A program made the position numbers and the translations under genes. A stretch of DNA of 64,000 bases from Gracilariopsis chorda. Lineage: Eukaryota > Rhodophyta > Florideophyceae > Gracilariales > Gracilariaceae. Location: contig NBIV01000137.1 of the NCBI GenBank assembly GCA_003194525.1, forward strand, positions 124,001 through 188,000, given 5' to 3'. How positions within the stretch are numbered: the stretch's first letter is position 1; each line of letters opens with the position of its first letter. The notes under the pieces are model-generated. The model was not told where the DNA came from. It searched no databases and was given only the letters and a program-made list of their open reading frames with translations. Shown here piece after piece: positions 41,956 to 53,408 of this stretch.

Positions 41956-44900
41956 ATGGTTCAGAAAGAAGACCGAGGCAGTTCAATTTTGCAATTGACC
42001 AAAAAACTGTGGAAAGAGAAGTGGATCTTAGGGTATGAAGTCCTACTGGATATAACTGGGGAGTTTCGAAAACATCACATCCGCACAAATGCTGAATGTG
42101 AATCCTTACTATTTGACGTAACCACCGAACTGCGAGCGGCTGGTCGGGTTGATGATGCTAATCAGCTTGAAGTCCTTGCAAAACCTGTCACTGGCGAATC
42201 AGGAAGCTCATCGGAATCAGTTCTTCTTGTGCTGTTGCTTTGTGCTCAGAACCTGAGGAGAAAACCAAGAACAGTCCCGGGACTTCTATTCAGCTCAGAC
42301 AGCTTTGTTAACACCAGAAAGGCTACTCCGAGCTCCGACAATCGTCCAAACGGTTTCTTTGACATTTCCATTTCAGAGATCTTTAATGAGTCGGGAGGAA
42401 CGGGTGATACCATACCCGGGTCTTCCAAATCGCACTCATTGTCATCTAGCAACAGTACATATGATTTCGAGGACTGTCTCGCCGCAAGAGCTCGTTCGGC
42501 TATAGAACAGAAAGCTCTGTGGTTGGAGAACAAGATGCGTCCTTCACCGTTGGCTTTGACATCAAAGAGCAAGATTAGCAACCAACCGACGAGCGTGTAC
42601 GATTTGGATCAATGGAAAGCCTTTCGGCCTCTGGAGAAGGAACATGTTTCATACGTCCCGACGCCAACTGATGCATCCCTTTTAAGTACCGCATCTCGCG
42701 ATGAGCGAATTCTGCAGCATGTTTTCTGTCGATGTGTCTCTGGACCTGAGTTTGATGAGCTGGTCGTGCATTCAGATGACGACTATCAACTGAACAAACT
42801 TCAAGCCGTTTTGCTCGGAAGTCAACAACTATCAGAGGAAACTAAGAAGAACTTACTGGGAAGAACTGATACTACGCGCCAGCGTCGTTGGGCACACCAG
42901 CTGTTAACTAAAGTACGAGCTCCTCAAGATGAAGTAACAGAACTGACGATACGGTCAAGCGTGTGTGGGGCCCTTTATCAGGATATTCTGTCTTTTTCTA
43001 ATGTGTACGCCTCTCTTGATCTAGGAAGGTCATTACAGGCCGTGATTACATTCATAGAAGAGAAAACTGAATCTTATTATTTCTCCCTGCTTGATTCAGT
43101 TCAAGATCACACCGTTTTGCCGCGCAACAAGCCCTGGTCATTGCTTAACAAAGCAGAGTCTATGATCTCCGATATGTACCACTTGGGGGAGCTTTTGTCA
43201 ATGCTTGAAACCACAGATGGATCATCCTTTTCAGTTCTGACCGTTCTAAAGGAACATGCATCTAAGCAAACTTGCAGCTCAACCCTGAATCAGATGTTCT
43301 TGAACGTGTTCATGACATACATGGATTTTGTATGGGATTGGTTCTTCGAAGCATCCTGCCGGCGTGATTCAAAGCATGAGTTTTTTGGAACAATGCTTGG
43401 GTTATCTGCTCGCGGATCCGAATCTCTACGATCAGGAGATATCATTCAAGGCGAAGACGGACTCGACACCCCTAGGCAAGAAAGCGAACTCATACATGGA
43501 TTGTTTCCTTCAATATTCAGTGAAGACCAAGCTTTATTCATCCTTCGAGCAGGCAGGAGCAGGTCATTATTGCAATATTTTGGTCTTGAGACGGGCAATC
43601 TCGCAAACAAACCTCAGTTGCCGAGCGGTTCACATTGCAGGAATAATCTGAACCTTCTTCGTGCTCGGTTGGATGAATATGTCCAATGTCTGAAATCACC
43701 CGGTAGCCCAACAGAACAGCACCCTACAATTTCGGAACCAGATCTCAACACGTCTCATGGATTGAAAGCCATGGGAGCACCCGTTGACGACAAGGATGAT
43801 CCATTAAGCAAAACGTTGAGTACTGATTGTGAGAGTTTTGTTGTTGAGAACCATCCTCATGAGGCTCAAGACAGCTTGATACAAAAGAGTTTATATGTCG
43901 CAGATACTCTGTCCACGATACCTTTGGCCTTCCAGATGATAATGGTAGAGAGTGAGGACGACGATAATGCTTTTCAGGGGGACATTGAATTCCAAAGTTG
44001 TTTTACGTGGAATCAAATTCTTCCGATGTCATCTCAATCTCAAGACCTGACGGATCCCTATTGCCCACCTTTGAGCCTAGTTTCTAGAGGGTTCCTCCTG
44101 CAGCCGCTGCGCGTGATAGATGAACTTGTCCAGACAAAGGTTATGCGAAGTTTTGTACAGGATTTGGATCTTTTTGGCCATCTCAAGAACCTGCGGTCTC
44201 ATATACTTCTTGGAGCTGGGGACTTTGCGAATGCACTCGTGGGGCAAATCGAGGGTGCTGCCAGAACATCTGAGGCTACAGAAAGGTACATTCAGAGACG
44301 AGTAAATGCTGCAATGACTTTCTATGGAACATCTGGAGCAGGCGGTAGGTATCTTAGAGATCGCACCCTTCTGAATCGATGCCTTCGAACAGCTTTGAAT
44401 CTGTACTCTCGGGTTCATAATCCGTATGCAGATTTGCTTTTCATGGACTCAGTGAGCCATGTTGACGAAAGGGAAAGTGCATCAGGCAAAATTTCTTTGT
44501 GGGACCATTCCATGGAATTTAAGTACCATGTCGAATTCCCCCTGAACATCATTTTCTCCGAAGAGGCCATGGCAATGTACTCAAAGATATCTGATTTCTT
44601 TTTACGAGTTCTACGTGCGAAGCAGAGCTTGAGGAGTTTGTTTGTTCTCTCTCGGCGAAATAGTTCGCTCTACAAGCGTTCAGAAGAACGGTTGTCTCAC
44701 AACAAGAGACTTCAGGTTGCTATTTGGAACTTTTCCTGGCAGGCGGAGCATTTCGTGTCAATATTTGGAGGCTTTGAAATGGATCAAGTACTAGGAACTG
44801 CATGGGATAAGTTCAAGTCATCTTGGGAAAACACGGATAATATATGGGACTTAAGAGATGCCCATATGCGATTTCTTAATGTTTCTGTTCGTCGCTGTCT

Positions 44901-45192
44901 TCTTGGAGAAAAGCACAAGAGCGTGTTGAGTGTAATGAGTGGCGGCTTTGATATTGTTGTCAAGATAGACAAGCAAATTATATCCGTTTGTTATCCCGAC
45001 ATGATTAGTGCCCCTGTTGAAACGGAAAATGTCATCGACTTACTCATTTCGGCATCTGCCAGTCTAAAGCGAAGAAGCATGTTCTTGACGGATGTGTTGG
45101 GCAGGTTAATAGAATCTGGAGGATTTCCTCACCTTGAAGACCTGCTAACTCGGCTCAACTTCAATTATTTCTACCAGGCAAGTGCCAGCTGA
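41956..45192 (+). CDS. Gamma-tubulin complex component (GCP family)
   Basis: GCP/Spc97/Spc98 proteins build the gamma-tubulin ring or small complex that nucleates microtubules. The protein has 1078 residues. The first GRIP region is visible around 43130-43400 (ESMISDMYHLGELLSMLE, then MDFVWDWFFEASCRRDSKHEFF). The second, which binds gamma-tubulin, is around 44160-44650 and carries HLKNLRSHILLGAGDFANALV, LWDHSMEFKYHVEFPLNIIF and YSKISDFFLRVLRAKQSLRSLF. The C-terminal LLTRLNFNYFY matches the family end. A long, poorly conserved insert lies between the GRIP regions (about 43600-44030). The size and insert are more like GCP5/GCP6 than GCP2-4, but I cannot fix the subtype. The ATG at 41956 is the first in frame. 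The gene appears intronless. Confidence 0.85.
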   Translation: MVQKEDRGSSILQLTKKLWKEKWILGYEVLLDITGEFRKHHIRTNAECESLLFDVTTELRAAGRVDDANQLEVLAKPVTGESGSSSESVLLVLLLCAQNLRRKPRTVPGLLFSSDSFVNTRKATPSSDNRPNGFFDISISEIFNESGGTGDTIPGSSKSHSLSSSNSTYDFEDCLAARARSAIEQKALWLENKMRPSPLALTSKSKISNQPTSVYDLDQWKAFRPLEKEHVSYVPTPTDASLLSTASRDERILQHVFCRCVSGPEFDELVVHSDDDYQLNKLQAVLLGSQQLSEETKKNLLGRTDTTRQRRWAHQLLTKVRAPQDEVTELTIRSSVCGALYQDILSFSNVYASLDLGRSLQAVITFIEEKTESYYFSLLDSVQDHTVLPRNKPWSLLNKAESMISDMYHLGELLSMLETTDGSSFSVLTVLKEHASKQTCSSTLNQMFLNVFMTYMDFVWDWFFEASCRRDSKHEFFGTMLGLSARGSESLRSGDIIQGEDGLDTPRQESELIHGLFPSIFSEDQALFILRAGRSRSLLQYFGLETGNLANKPQLPSGSHCRNNLNLLRARLDEYVQCLKSPGSPTEQHPTISEPDLNTSHGLKAMGAPVDDKDDPLSKTLSTDCESFVVENHPHEAQDSLIQKSLYVADTLSTIPLAFQMIMVESEDDDNAFQGDIEFQSCFTWNQILPMSSQSQDLTDPYCPPLSLVSRGFLLQPLRVIDELVQTKVMRSFVQDLDLFGHLKNLRSHILLGAGDFANALVGQIEGAARTSEATERYIQRRVNAAMTFYGTSGAGGRYLRDRTLLNRCLRTALNLYSRVHNPYADLLFMDSVSHVDERESASGKISLWDHSMEFKYHVEFPLNIIFSEEAMAMYSKISDFFLRVLRAKQSLRSLFVLSRRNSSLYKRSEERLSHNKRLQVAIWNFSWQAEHFVSIFGGFEMDQVLGTAWDKFKSSWENTDNIWDLRDAHMRFLNVSVRRCLLGEKHKSVLSVMSGGFDIVVKIDKQIISVCYPDMISAPVETENVIDLLISASASLKRRSMFLTDVLGRLIESGGFPHLEDLLTRLNFNYFYQASAS

Positions 45193-46000
45193 ACAACTAT
45201 ATATACGATATATCCACATTGGTTTGCTAGGCTTCCAAATTAACTACAGTGCAGATGGATTAGCACAATGTCTCGTAGTCTGGCTTTTCTTGTCTGGAAC
45301 GTTGTCCTGTACTTCAAGAGGACCCATGAACCTGAAGATTCTCATATGCAGCTGTATGATCACGACCCAACAGCCCTATATATTCTGCGCCTGCAACAGG
45401 TGGGCCTTCCCTTAGGTAGTGGATGTAATGGACCGCAACTTTTCAGAAGGTTCTTGAGTGTTATAACCAAATGTGTTGGATTCTACCCTACCTCCTCTAT
45501 CATCTAATTCCGCACTCTTCTTATCAATTTGAAGGAAACGAAGCTATCGACACCACTTCGCTGAATACTGCAGAATCGAAGGAATGTGCGATGCTAAGCG
45601 GGCCGAGATCGAGAAATTCTCAACACCTGACCTTGTCGAAGATGCCTATGTACCGTTGTACCTTCGGTAGATACGGGTGGTGACGCGGGATGGTGTGATA
45701 TTTGATTCACGATTTTCGAAGATTCTTGCAGATTCCAGAGATGGAATTCTTTGGTTTCACGTAGGGGTTTGAAGTGTAGCCTTCTAACCCTTGTACCCTT
45801 GGTACCTGTGTACACGTTCGAGGATATCCATAAGTGCCGTGGTGATGGCCAATGCCGAACACAGAGTCGTCTGCGCGCGTGTTCTTGTCGAAGTTTATGG
45901 AAGGCTTGTGCGCCCTTGCAGGGTCACGGACTCAAGACTATTCCAGTGCTCGTGACACACTTCGTGGTAAGAGGGGAACCGAGACACTGAGACGCTGTTT
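45193..46000. other. Intergenic; possible unrecognised small spliced gene
   Basis: An ATG frame at 45268-45507 (MSRSLAFLVWNVVLYFKRTHEPED) reads like protein. A further stretch in another frame (about 45533-45669) reads RSYRHHFAEYCRIEG...EIEKFSTPDLVEDAYVPLYLR and ends in a stop. I could not find consistent splice sites to join them, so I do not call a gene. A CTAACCCTTGTACCCTTGGTA motif at about 45785 recurs at 29.7 kb. Confidence 0.35.
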
Positions 46001-46753
46001 ATGGCGCACAGCGCGAACGGTCAAACCAAAGGCTTGGTAGTTCTTGTTCACGGGCTTTTTGGTCATCGATATCAATTACTGCCTATTGCTTTTTCACTTT
46101 CCAGTCGCTATGACGTCCTCAACTTCGGTTATAAGAGTAGAGCTGATACCTTACATGGGCACTGTCAAAGTCTTTTGGACGTAGTCGAAACGAGGTTGAA
46201 CAAAGAGAGGCAGCACGTGCATTTCGTTTCTCACTCTTTCGGTGGTTTGCTTGTTCATCGCGCTTTTTCAGAGGGCTTGAAACACTTGCTCGGAGAAGAT
46301 GTCAGCCGTAGTAGATGCGTTCTTATCGGCCCACCTTTGAGAGGCGCAGCGTTTGCTCGAGCCTTTCAGAGACAGAACATCCCAGGCCCAGAGGTAGTGA
46401 AGGATTTAGTCCATGGGACTGCTCGGACAATTCTTGGTGACAACTCAGGCCATGAACTTCTCATGAATGATGAAAATTGGTACGCAAGGCAGCTAGGAGT
46501 GATTCCTCCTGAAGTTGACGTACTTGTTGTTGCTGGATGTCGCGGTAGAATGAATCCTCTCATTAACGAAGACTCTGATGGTGTTGTTGGAGTCAACGAA
46601 TCTATGATGAGTCGCTCGCATTACCGTATGGAGGTGAACCTTACGCATAAGCTCATGGTGTACAGCCCTACTGTCATCAATTCAATCTCTGTGTTTTTGG
46701 AGGGGAAGCGAGTGGGAAGTTTGGTTCATGGACTGCAGGAGACTTATGTATGA
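46001..46753 (+). CDS. Alpha/beta-hydrolase (lipase/esterase-like)
   Basis: The protein has 250 residues and covers a compact alpha/beta-hydrolase fold. GLVVLVHGLFGHRYQL holds the oxyanion-hole HG motif. FVSHSFGGLLVHRA is the nucleophile elbow with Ser79 (S-H-S-F-G-G in place of the commoner G-H-S-x-G). DSDGVVGVNESMM probably supplies the acid and NLTHKLMVYSP the catalytic His. This arrangement (acid in DGVV, then His before LM) resembles small bacterial and plant hydrolases acting on lipids or esters; the substrate is unknown. There is no signal peptide or membrane anchor, so it should be cytosolic unless a further upstream exon exists. A GTAAGA donor-like site at 45966 lies just before the chosen ATG. 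Confidence 0.82.
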   Translation: MAHSANGQTKGLVVLVHGLFGHRYQLLPIAFSLSSRYDVLNFGYKSRADTLHGHCQSLLDVVETRLNKERQHVHFVSHSFGGLLVHRAFSEGLKHLLGEDVSRSRCVLIGPPLRGAAFARAFQRQNIPGPEVVKDLVHGTARTILGDNSGHELLMNDENWYARQLGVIPPEVDVLVVAGCRGRMNPLINEDSDGVVGVNESMMSRSHYRMEVNLTHKLMVYSPTVINSISVFLEGKRVGSLVHGLQETYV

Positions 46754-47494
46754 TAATAATCTGCCTGAGTCCACTGAACGTATTACAGCACGTTCATTTT
46801 GAACTAGCTCCTTGTATCTCATTAAGATTAGGTTCTCTTCATGTTCTTGGCCGGCATCTGCGCAATACTTTTCTTCAGTTTTTGGTGCACTCGAGTTTCT
46901 TCGAGATTCGACTATCAAATGACCCTGTACAGAACACCAAGTACACGCAGCATGGTTTTGTTCCACATTCGAGAAGAAAGTACGATTGTATACTGCAAGT
47001 CTGCATGTCATGGTTCGCAGCCAGAAAGTTATCATTTTCTCTTTAAGCATAGCCCAGCATTTCAGGACCGCCATTGCGATCCATGGCCCTTTCCCGCTTT
47101 AGAATTCTTTTTCCACAACCACAGACTACTACGTACGCATCCCTAGACGCGGTACTAATGGTAACATTTGACACTATCAGAGGGTAGTCATCAAAAAGCA
47201 AATATACTAAGTTCTTGAGGCTAGGGAGCACCGGTGTCTTGCCTGCGGCATATTTCTACCTTGACGCCCTGACCAACCATTGCACCATGATGGTGCACGT
47301 ACCAGGCTATGTTCAGTACTAAACGTTAGCGGTTGCCGCTATCCCTTCACGAAAGGTAATAACCCAACGGTAATGGGTTAAGATGGTTACTGGTATAGGT
47401 CCGAGCATCCATTCATTAGGTTGCAGCCACGTAGCTGATCCTTTACTTATAACGCTGTCCTGCAGAAAGCGTGTAGAAGAGATCGTTGCGCGCT
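46754..47494. other. Intergenic, no gene recognised
   Basis: Short frames only. A small perfect palindrome (TTGCACCATGATGGTGCA) occurs near 47280. Confidence 0.5.
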
Positions 47495-48134
47495 CTCTCT
47501 CTCTCTCTCTTTTACGAGTACACTAGTTTAATTATTAGAACGCTTCAATTGAAAGTAGCTTTCTCTCGCTAGGAAAACCAGCATTCGTTCAGGCCACTTT
47601 CTGATGATTTCGAAAACCCCCAGTCCTTGTCGTTCTTGTATATTTGGCAAACAAAGTCTTCTTGACAAGGTCCTCAATGGACATCTTAAAACATAATGGT
47701 CCACATCGTTTAGCACACCCCGGCCTACATCTGCAAACCAGTCGTCGTTTCGATAAATAAGATCCCACAGGATGAAAGCATGGTTTGTGACCCACTGCTA
47801 GTTGCGATAAAGCAACTTCGGCTTCTCGTTGAGATACCATCCTATCGAGTTCCTTAGGGACACCTTGTATAATCGACACACAACGTTGTTTCTTTGTCAC
47901 TCTTCTCTTCACATCTGCGTAATCAACTGGAACGGCAATTTGATCCTCAACCTTCAGGTCCAACGCTGATTTGGCTAATGTATCTACTAAGTCGCTTCGA
48001 TACAAACCGCAATGACTTGGTATCCACAGCATCTCGATTTCGCAAAACTTGCTAATCACATTGGAACTCCGTGACGGAAACAGCGTCACATCGGAGGACA
48101 CCGTCACGCTACTCAGCAAACTCTCGACCTGCAC
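47492..48134 (-). mobile_element. LINE 3' fragment with (GA)n tail
   Basis: The minus strand encodes the end of an RNase H domain (EMLWIPSHCGLYRSDLVDTLAKSAL). It continues with VALSQLAVGHKPCFHPVGSYL, then CRCRPGC and, after a frameshift near 47700, VDHYVLRC, WPERMLVFLARESYF and a stop at 47528. A short 3' UTR ends in a (GA)n run, seen as (CT)n at 47492-47511 on the plus strand. It shares the C-terminal signature of the two other tails in the window but is clearly a different family. The 5' boundary is approximate. Confidence 0.75.
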
Positions 48135-49255
48135 CGTGTGGGAGAAGCTGTTGGCGCTGCTGCAAGGCTTGGAAAACGTCCCCAGTCTGGCTCATCTTGA
48201 AGACCTTCTACAACACTAGAGGTGCCGCATATACCGCGTCAACATTCCCCGAGCACATCTCTTCAAGAAAGGAATTGGACATCGATTGACCGATATATTG
48301 CTATCTCAGGGAAAAGGAAAACACCTCAGCCTAGTTTTCAACCATTGCAACTCGCGACAAGCAACTATCGCGTTGGCGTGGCAGCACCTGTCACGCGGGC
48401 GCCTCTTTTCGGTGCCGCATGTGGCTTTGGGTCGCATGTCCATCGTTCTATCGAAACGACGTCCTTCGGGAGCGCGAACGAAGCTCTGTCTCCTCTGTCT
48501 GCACGAGGCAGACTTCTTCGGAAACTGAAGCATCTGCTCCGCTTAATCGTGTTATGCAATACTGTTCTGGTTGCGCACGTTGCGAGATAAATTGCCTTGT
48601 CATGCTACAACGGTTAAGGTTGATAGCACCCACCCTTTGGTCTTAGTAGCCTTATACATAGCCCCATCTATACTAGGTCCATATTCAGAACATTACCACA
48701 TTCTGCTTGATCCCTAGAGCCAGTCACAATCTTCCCGGTAACGCGTATTCCAACTCTAGATACACGATACGGTGCTTTGTACACGCTCGTTGTCGAATCT
48801 CCACCGGAACCGTCGGTACATCCGTCCAAGAGAAACAAGTTTCCTTCGTATTCCCCTCCGTTCCCTTTGAGAATGCTTTGCAGAATGCGGAAGGGAAGGT
48901 TCTTTTTGCCAAGTGTTGTATGTTTTACACGACTATTCTGTTCCAGAAAGACATCTGCCCGTGGATCATCACGTACATCGCATGTTAGATAACGCCTTCA
49001 AAAAATCTTGGTTTTCGCCTCTTGGAAACACGTTCTTCGCCTGCATTGCATCAATGAACCACAACATTCGTTTTATCAGCCCATTCTGTTCAGACTCCCG
49101 GAAGTCGAATGTAAAAAAATGCTCAAAGCTTAGGAACACTACTGTGTTCTCGGCGCGTAACACCTTTTCACGTTGACTGCTTATCGTGCCGTTGGGAGTG
49201 GCGTTCAGTTTTGCTCCAAAGCCGAACAAGGAAACCCCACCTTCGACCATACTCT
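48135..49255. other. Intergenic, no gene recognised
   Basis: Several overlapping frames occur on both strands around 48220-48590, none with recognisable features. Confidence 0.5.
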
Positions 49256-52200
49256 TCATGGATACCGGGGTATTCTGACATGGACTAAGTGATACTCTTC
49301 ATCTAAGTACAAGCACTCCGTTCCAGATCTGCGGTTGAGCCCCCTTTCGCAGCGGAGAACTATTTTCCGTTGTTTTTGCTTCGGTGCAAAGGATATACGG
49401 GAATAATGGGTGATTTGATTGAATGGGGGTGGTGAACCGAGACAGATTCCAACGCTTCCGACCTTTCCATGTTCCTTTAAGAATTCGAAGTCGATCTTAA
49501 AGTGGTATGCCCAACCCCATGGTATCACTACCTCCTTGTAAGGAACATCGTCGTTATGCGTCTGACGCAGGTCGATATCCAGAGTCTGAAGCACGTCACG
49601 GAGCTCTCGTTTGAGCATGTCGACAAAACAGTTCTGAAACATACGTGAAATCTCGACAAACTTTAGAAATACATCAGCAGTCTCGTGATTTGGTGTTATA
49701 ATGAAGGACATAATAGAGAACCCAACCGCATTCGGAGAACTTGGAACGATTCCGACCAAGTGTTCATGTGGTCCATATCGAAATGATATTACATCGGACT
49801 CAGACTCTGACTCCCGCCCTTCTTCAAAGAATTCGACACTGATTCCATAGCGGTCTAACTGTCTTGAACTATCCTGAGTTGGAAACTCGAGCACATCATC
49901 CATTTCACTCAACAATCGATAATCTTCAAAGTCAAGCATAATGTCATTCTCCATAGCCACAATATACATAAACTTCAAAAACGGATATGTTCTACGAATT
50001 TCAAGCTCGCTTTCCGCCACGCTCGTCATCTGTAAGGACTCAAAGCGATCCTCAAGTACTTCTTGGACTGCAGGGTCTTCAAGTGCGAGCTTGGGGTTGG
50101 GATAAAACTGGTTGAAGCCGTCCAACACTAGCTTGGAACGCATTTTCTTGACTTCATCCCGTTTTTGATCCTCACCCTCTCTTTCATACAGCTTCAGGGC
50201 ATCCTGAAGCAAATGAACCTTGTAGCTTATGCTCAACAACACACTTGGAGAATTTTTGCTTCTTTAGAGAAACAATTCCACCATCCTATGAGCTTCCTCA
50301 ATCCTCCTGCGATAAACTAGCATATCCTCTCTGTATACAATTGGTGTATCTGCTAATCCTGCCTTGTAAACAATGTCTATGATTCTGGTTTCGTCGCTTG
50401 CAGAAAAATCCTCTAGAATAGACTTCTCATAGAGCTCTCTCGCTCGCATTGGGTCTCTAATGAATCCACTTCTTCCTTCAAACAGCAAATCAGCTAAGCA
50501 TTTTGAAGACTCGATGCCGCACTTACGACTAGCATTTTGTTGCTCGAGAACACAGGTTAATGGTGCTCTCGACTTCGGTACGTTATTCTTCACTGTCCAA
50601 GCGCACAAGTCAATTATTTTTGTATTGTAACCAGAGAAACGTGGCGATGAAATCAGCGTCTCGATTGATTTTCTTATCTTCCCTTTGAGGCTTCTTGTTC
50701 TATGCCGGATAACTCCCTCAAGTAGTGATATAATGCTGTGGCTGATAAAGGGGCTCAATATTCCTGGCAAGCTGGTCAAATCGGAAATATTTATTGCATT
50801 CGTGCGGTCTTCTTCTAAAAATACAAGCACCTCTCCGCTATAGCGTAGGCGAAGTACATGTAGAAACCTCTCCGCAAACGCATTCAGTTCATCACACTCA
50901 AATTCCTTTTGTGCAAGTTGAGGTATCCTCTTCTCCAACCAAGAGGAGGTTCGGCAAGGAATGTCGTGTGAAGGATTTCCAGCTCGTTGTTTGAGGACCG
51001 CCGAGTTGCAATTTACAAAGCTGTGATCTTCGATATCCTCCATGAGAGATGTGATCATTATCAAGTCACGAAAACGATGAGCTGGAACTCCAGAGAGAGC
51101 CCGAGCTATTCTAAACTTGGCTTCCAGACGGTTTTCGTCTTTTACAGCTCTCGTGTACAGTGCCAGTCCCCTTTGCGGATCTTCATGTGCAAGCGTATAA
51201 GCAAGCATTATCATTCCCGTTGCACTTTTTCCGAGTTCCAATGCTTGCTCACACAACTTACTTGTTTGCTTCAAGTTCCATATCAGTGGATCAGGATAGT
51301 TCTCAATGATGGTGGCGAGCTCAACCAGAGCACCAGCATCACCGACGGCGAACGCACTTTTCTCAAACAAATCGAGGGCATGTGTCACGTTTCGAACAAC
51401 GCCACCGAAGCTATCAGAGATAGCTCTGACTTGTTCCTTCAAATCCGAAGAATCAATAATGCAATCCGAAGGTCCAGTACAACCTAGAGAAATTTCTCTC
51501 TTTCTCGCTCGGATCACCAGTTCCTCTTTCCCCTTCCTCAACTTACGTATTTTATCAATTAATCTTCTTTCACGCATTTCCCTTGTTTCTTCAGCTTTTC
51601 CTCAGGAATGGGTGTTGTTAATCCTCCGTTAAGTAACTTCTGACTTTGCTCCACGTTTCGCCAAGTGATCTGGACCCTTTCGCTGTTTGAGAATGTCCAT
51701 CAAGTGTGTCAAGGCGCCAGCATCACACATCCCAATCGCAGCTACGTACAGCTTTGTAGCGGCCTCGTAATCTGCACTGCGTGTATCACGAACATCTCTG
51801 TGCGGAAGCAAAATACCAGCAAGGATCTTCATCACTTCTGTATTTCCAGCATAAGTTGCGCGTTTGTACTAATTCCATGGCTTTCTCCTTGCACTTCGAT
51901 CCACGTTGGAGACTGCAGGCTAAGGGGATGTGCTTCTCTAGTAGTTCCGAGTAAAGAGCTTTGCTCTCCGCTGGGATTTCCGAAGATGTTCTTAAAGATT
52001 CGAAGCTCCTCCCCGTTTGCTGAGTAACGTAAATGCGTAGCAACAGAGTACCTAGTTTCTCCATAGCCTGCGTATCATTTGCATCATGAATGGCTCGTTG
52101 GTACAAGGCAGTTGCAAAAACAGTCGCATCCCCTTCTTTGTTGAAGTGCTCAAGGAGTAAATCTGCCAGCACGACCATGGCCTTCGTACTCCCTGACTTA

Positions 52201-52718
52201 CGAATCACACGTTCGAGTAATTGTCTACTTGTTTTATGGGAGTCTTTGGCGAGCAGCGATGCTTAGGTGATCATATCGTGCTCATCATGATCTTCGTCGC
52301 GATCCATTACTTTTGTCAGCAGCTCCTTGGCGCGGCTTTCATTTGGCTGAAAGCCACTGTTGTAGTACTACAGCGCGGCGCGAAACATGGCATCGGTGTG
52401 GTCGAATTGAGCGATGATACGTTCGAAGAAGCGAATGGCAATGTACTGGTGTTTAGCAATACCGGCGTCACCGTAATCCAAGAGATACGCCATGTTGATC
52501 ATTGCCTGACGGTCAGTCAAGGCGAAAGTGAAGTTTCTGATCCACGAACTGAAGAAGATGCAATTCCAGCGGGAGGCTCTGTATGCGTCGAGCAGAACGG
52601 CAGCCATGTTGCGCCGAGAAGTCGCATCAGTTTCGATACGACTGAATGAAGACAGTTTGGCTTCGAGAGCAGCATCGAAAAGTCGGTGGTCTGTGCTGGT
52701 AGGAGATGATGAAGACAT
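49256..52718 (-). pseudogene. Sel1-repeat-like protein gene, degraded
   Basis: The minus strand reads as one long protein from ATG at 52718 (MSSSSPTSTDHRLFDAALEA), broken by TAG at 52368-52370 and TAA at 52263-52265 in the same frame. A +1 shift follows near 51868 (RNL to AGNTEVMKIL), then TAA at 51629-51631, TGA at 51602-51604 and TAA at 50264-50266, and the final stop is at 49256. Several segments resemble Sel1/TPR-like helical repeats, such as RQAMINMAYLLDYGDAG, NTEVMKILAGILLPHRD and DAGALVELATIIENYPD. Sel1 repeats usually mediate protein contacts, for example in ERAD or signalling. The last ~330 residues (50242-49256) are a different, acidic domain that I do not recognise. Codons between the stops keep protein-like composition, so decay is probably recent. 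Independent smaller genes (50264-51577; 49256-50242) or introns are alternatives. Confidence 0.65.
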
Positions 52719-53408
52719 GTTTAGTAGAACGAAGCTTTAATTGCGATTCCAAAGACGGACTATGGGTCGGCGAAGAGGGAGCTCTATGGATGAGGCGCAT
52801 GGTGAATGAGGGGAAAGCCAAGACCGGGATTGAGTTGAACGAAGACGCGAACGAATTGCACGTGTAATTTGTTCTTAGCATTTGGGAAGGTACGAAACTT
52901 CAACGCGAAACGGGAGTGATAAAGTTTAAACGAATGAGTGCAGCAGTGCAAGAGATCATACAGGGTAAGGGCTCGACTGCTAGCTGCGGCAAACCCTTGC
53001 AAATAGTGGTTCAGCCAGCAGTCCAAACCCTTAGAGCGAATGGAAATTGTTGTCAAAGCTACATTGGCCAATATATGTACTCAACAAAAACAACTAAGCC
53101 TAACCCCTCGACACAACGATGTGGTAGTACCACAGTGGTACAGATTGGGTTCAGAACACACACCCCTGAATACACCCATGAAATCATTGTGGATTCATGA
53201 CCCACAAAAACGGGTGCAGAACGCCAATCATCGAAGCAGGGTAGGTCTGAGCACCAGAAGGATTGGGGAATTCGGCCCACCCAACCCTCCGATTACATAG
53301 ATGGTCAGAAAGGCTTGGGTGAAGTTAAGCGGCCCTGAGAGGTTATGAACGGAATGTCCGTAGACTTAAAATATTGACGATGTAGAAAACTGCAGCACTG
53401 TTTATACA
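52719..53408. other. Intergenic, no gene recognised
   Basis: The gap lies between the Sel1-like pseudogene start and the DNA ligase stop, both on the minus strand. No notable frame or repeat is seen apart from a small TGGTAGTACCACAGTGGTAC dyad near 53131. Confidence 0.5.
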
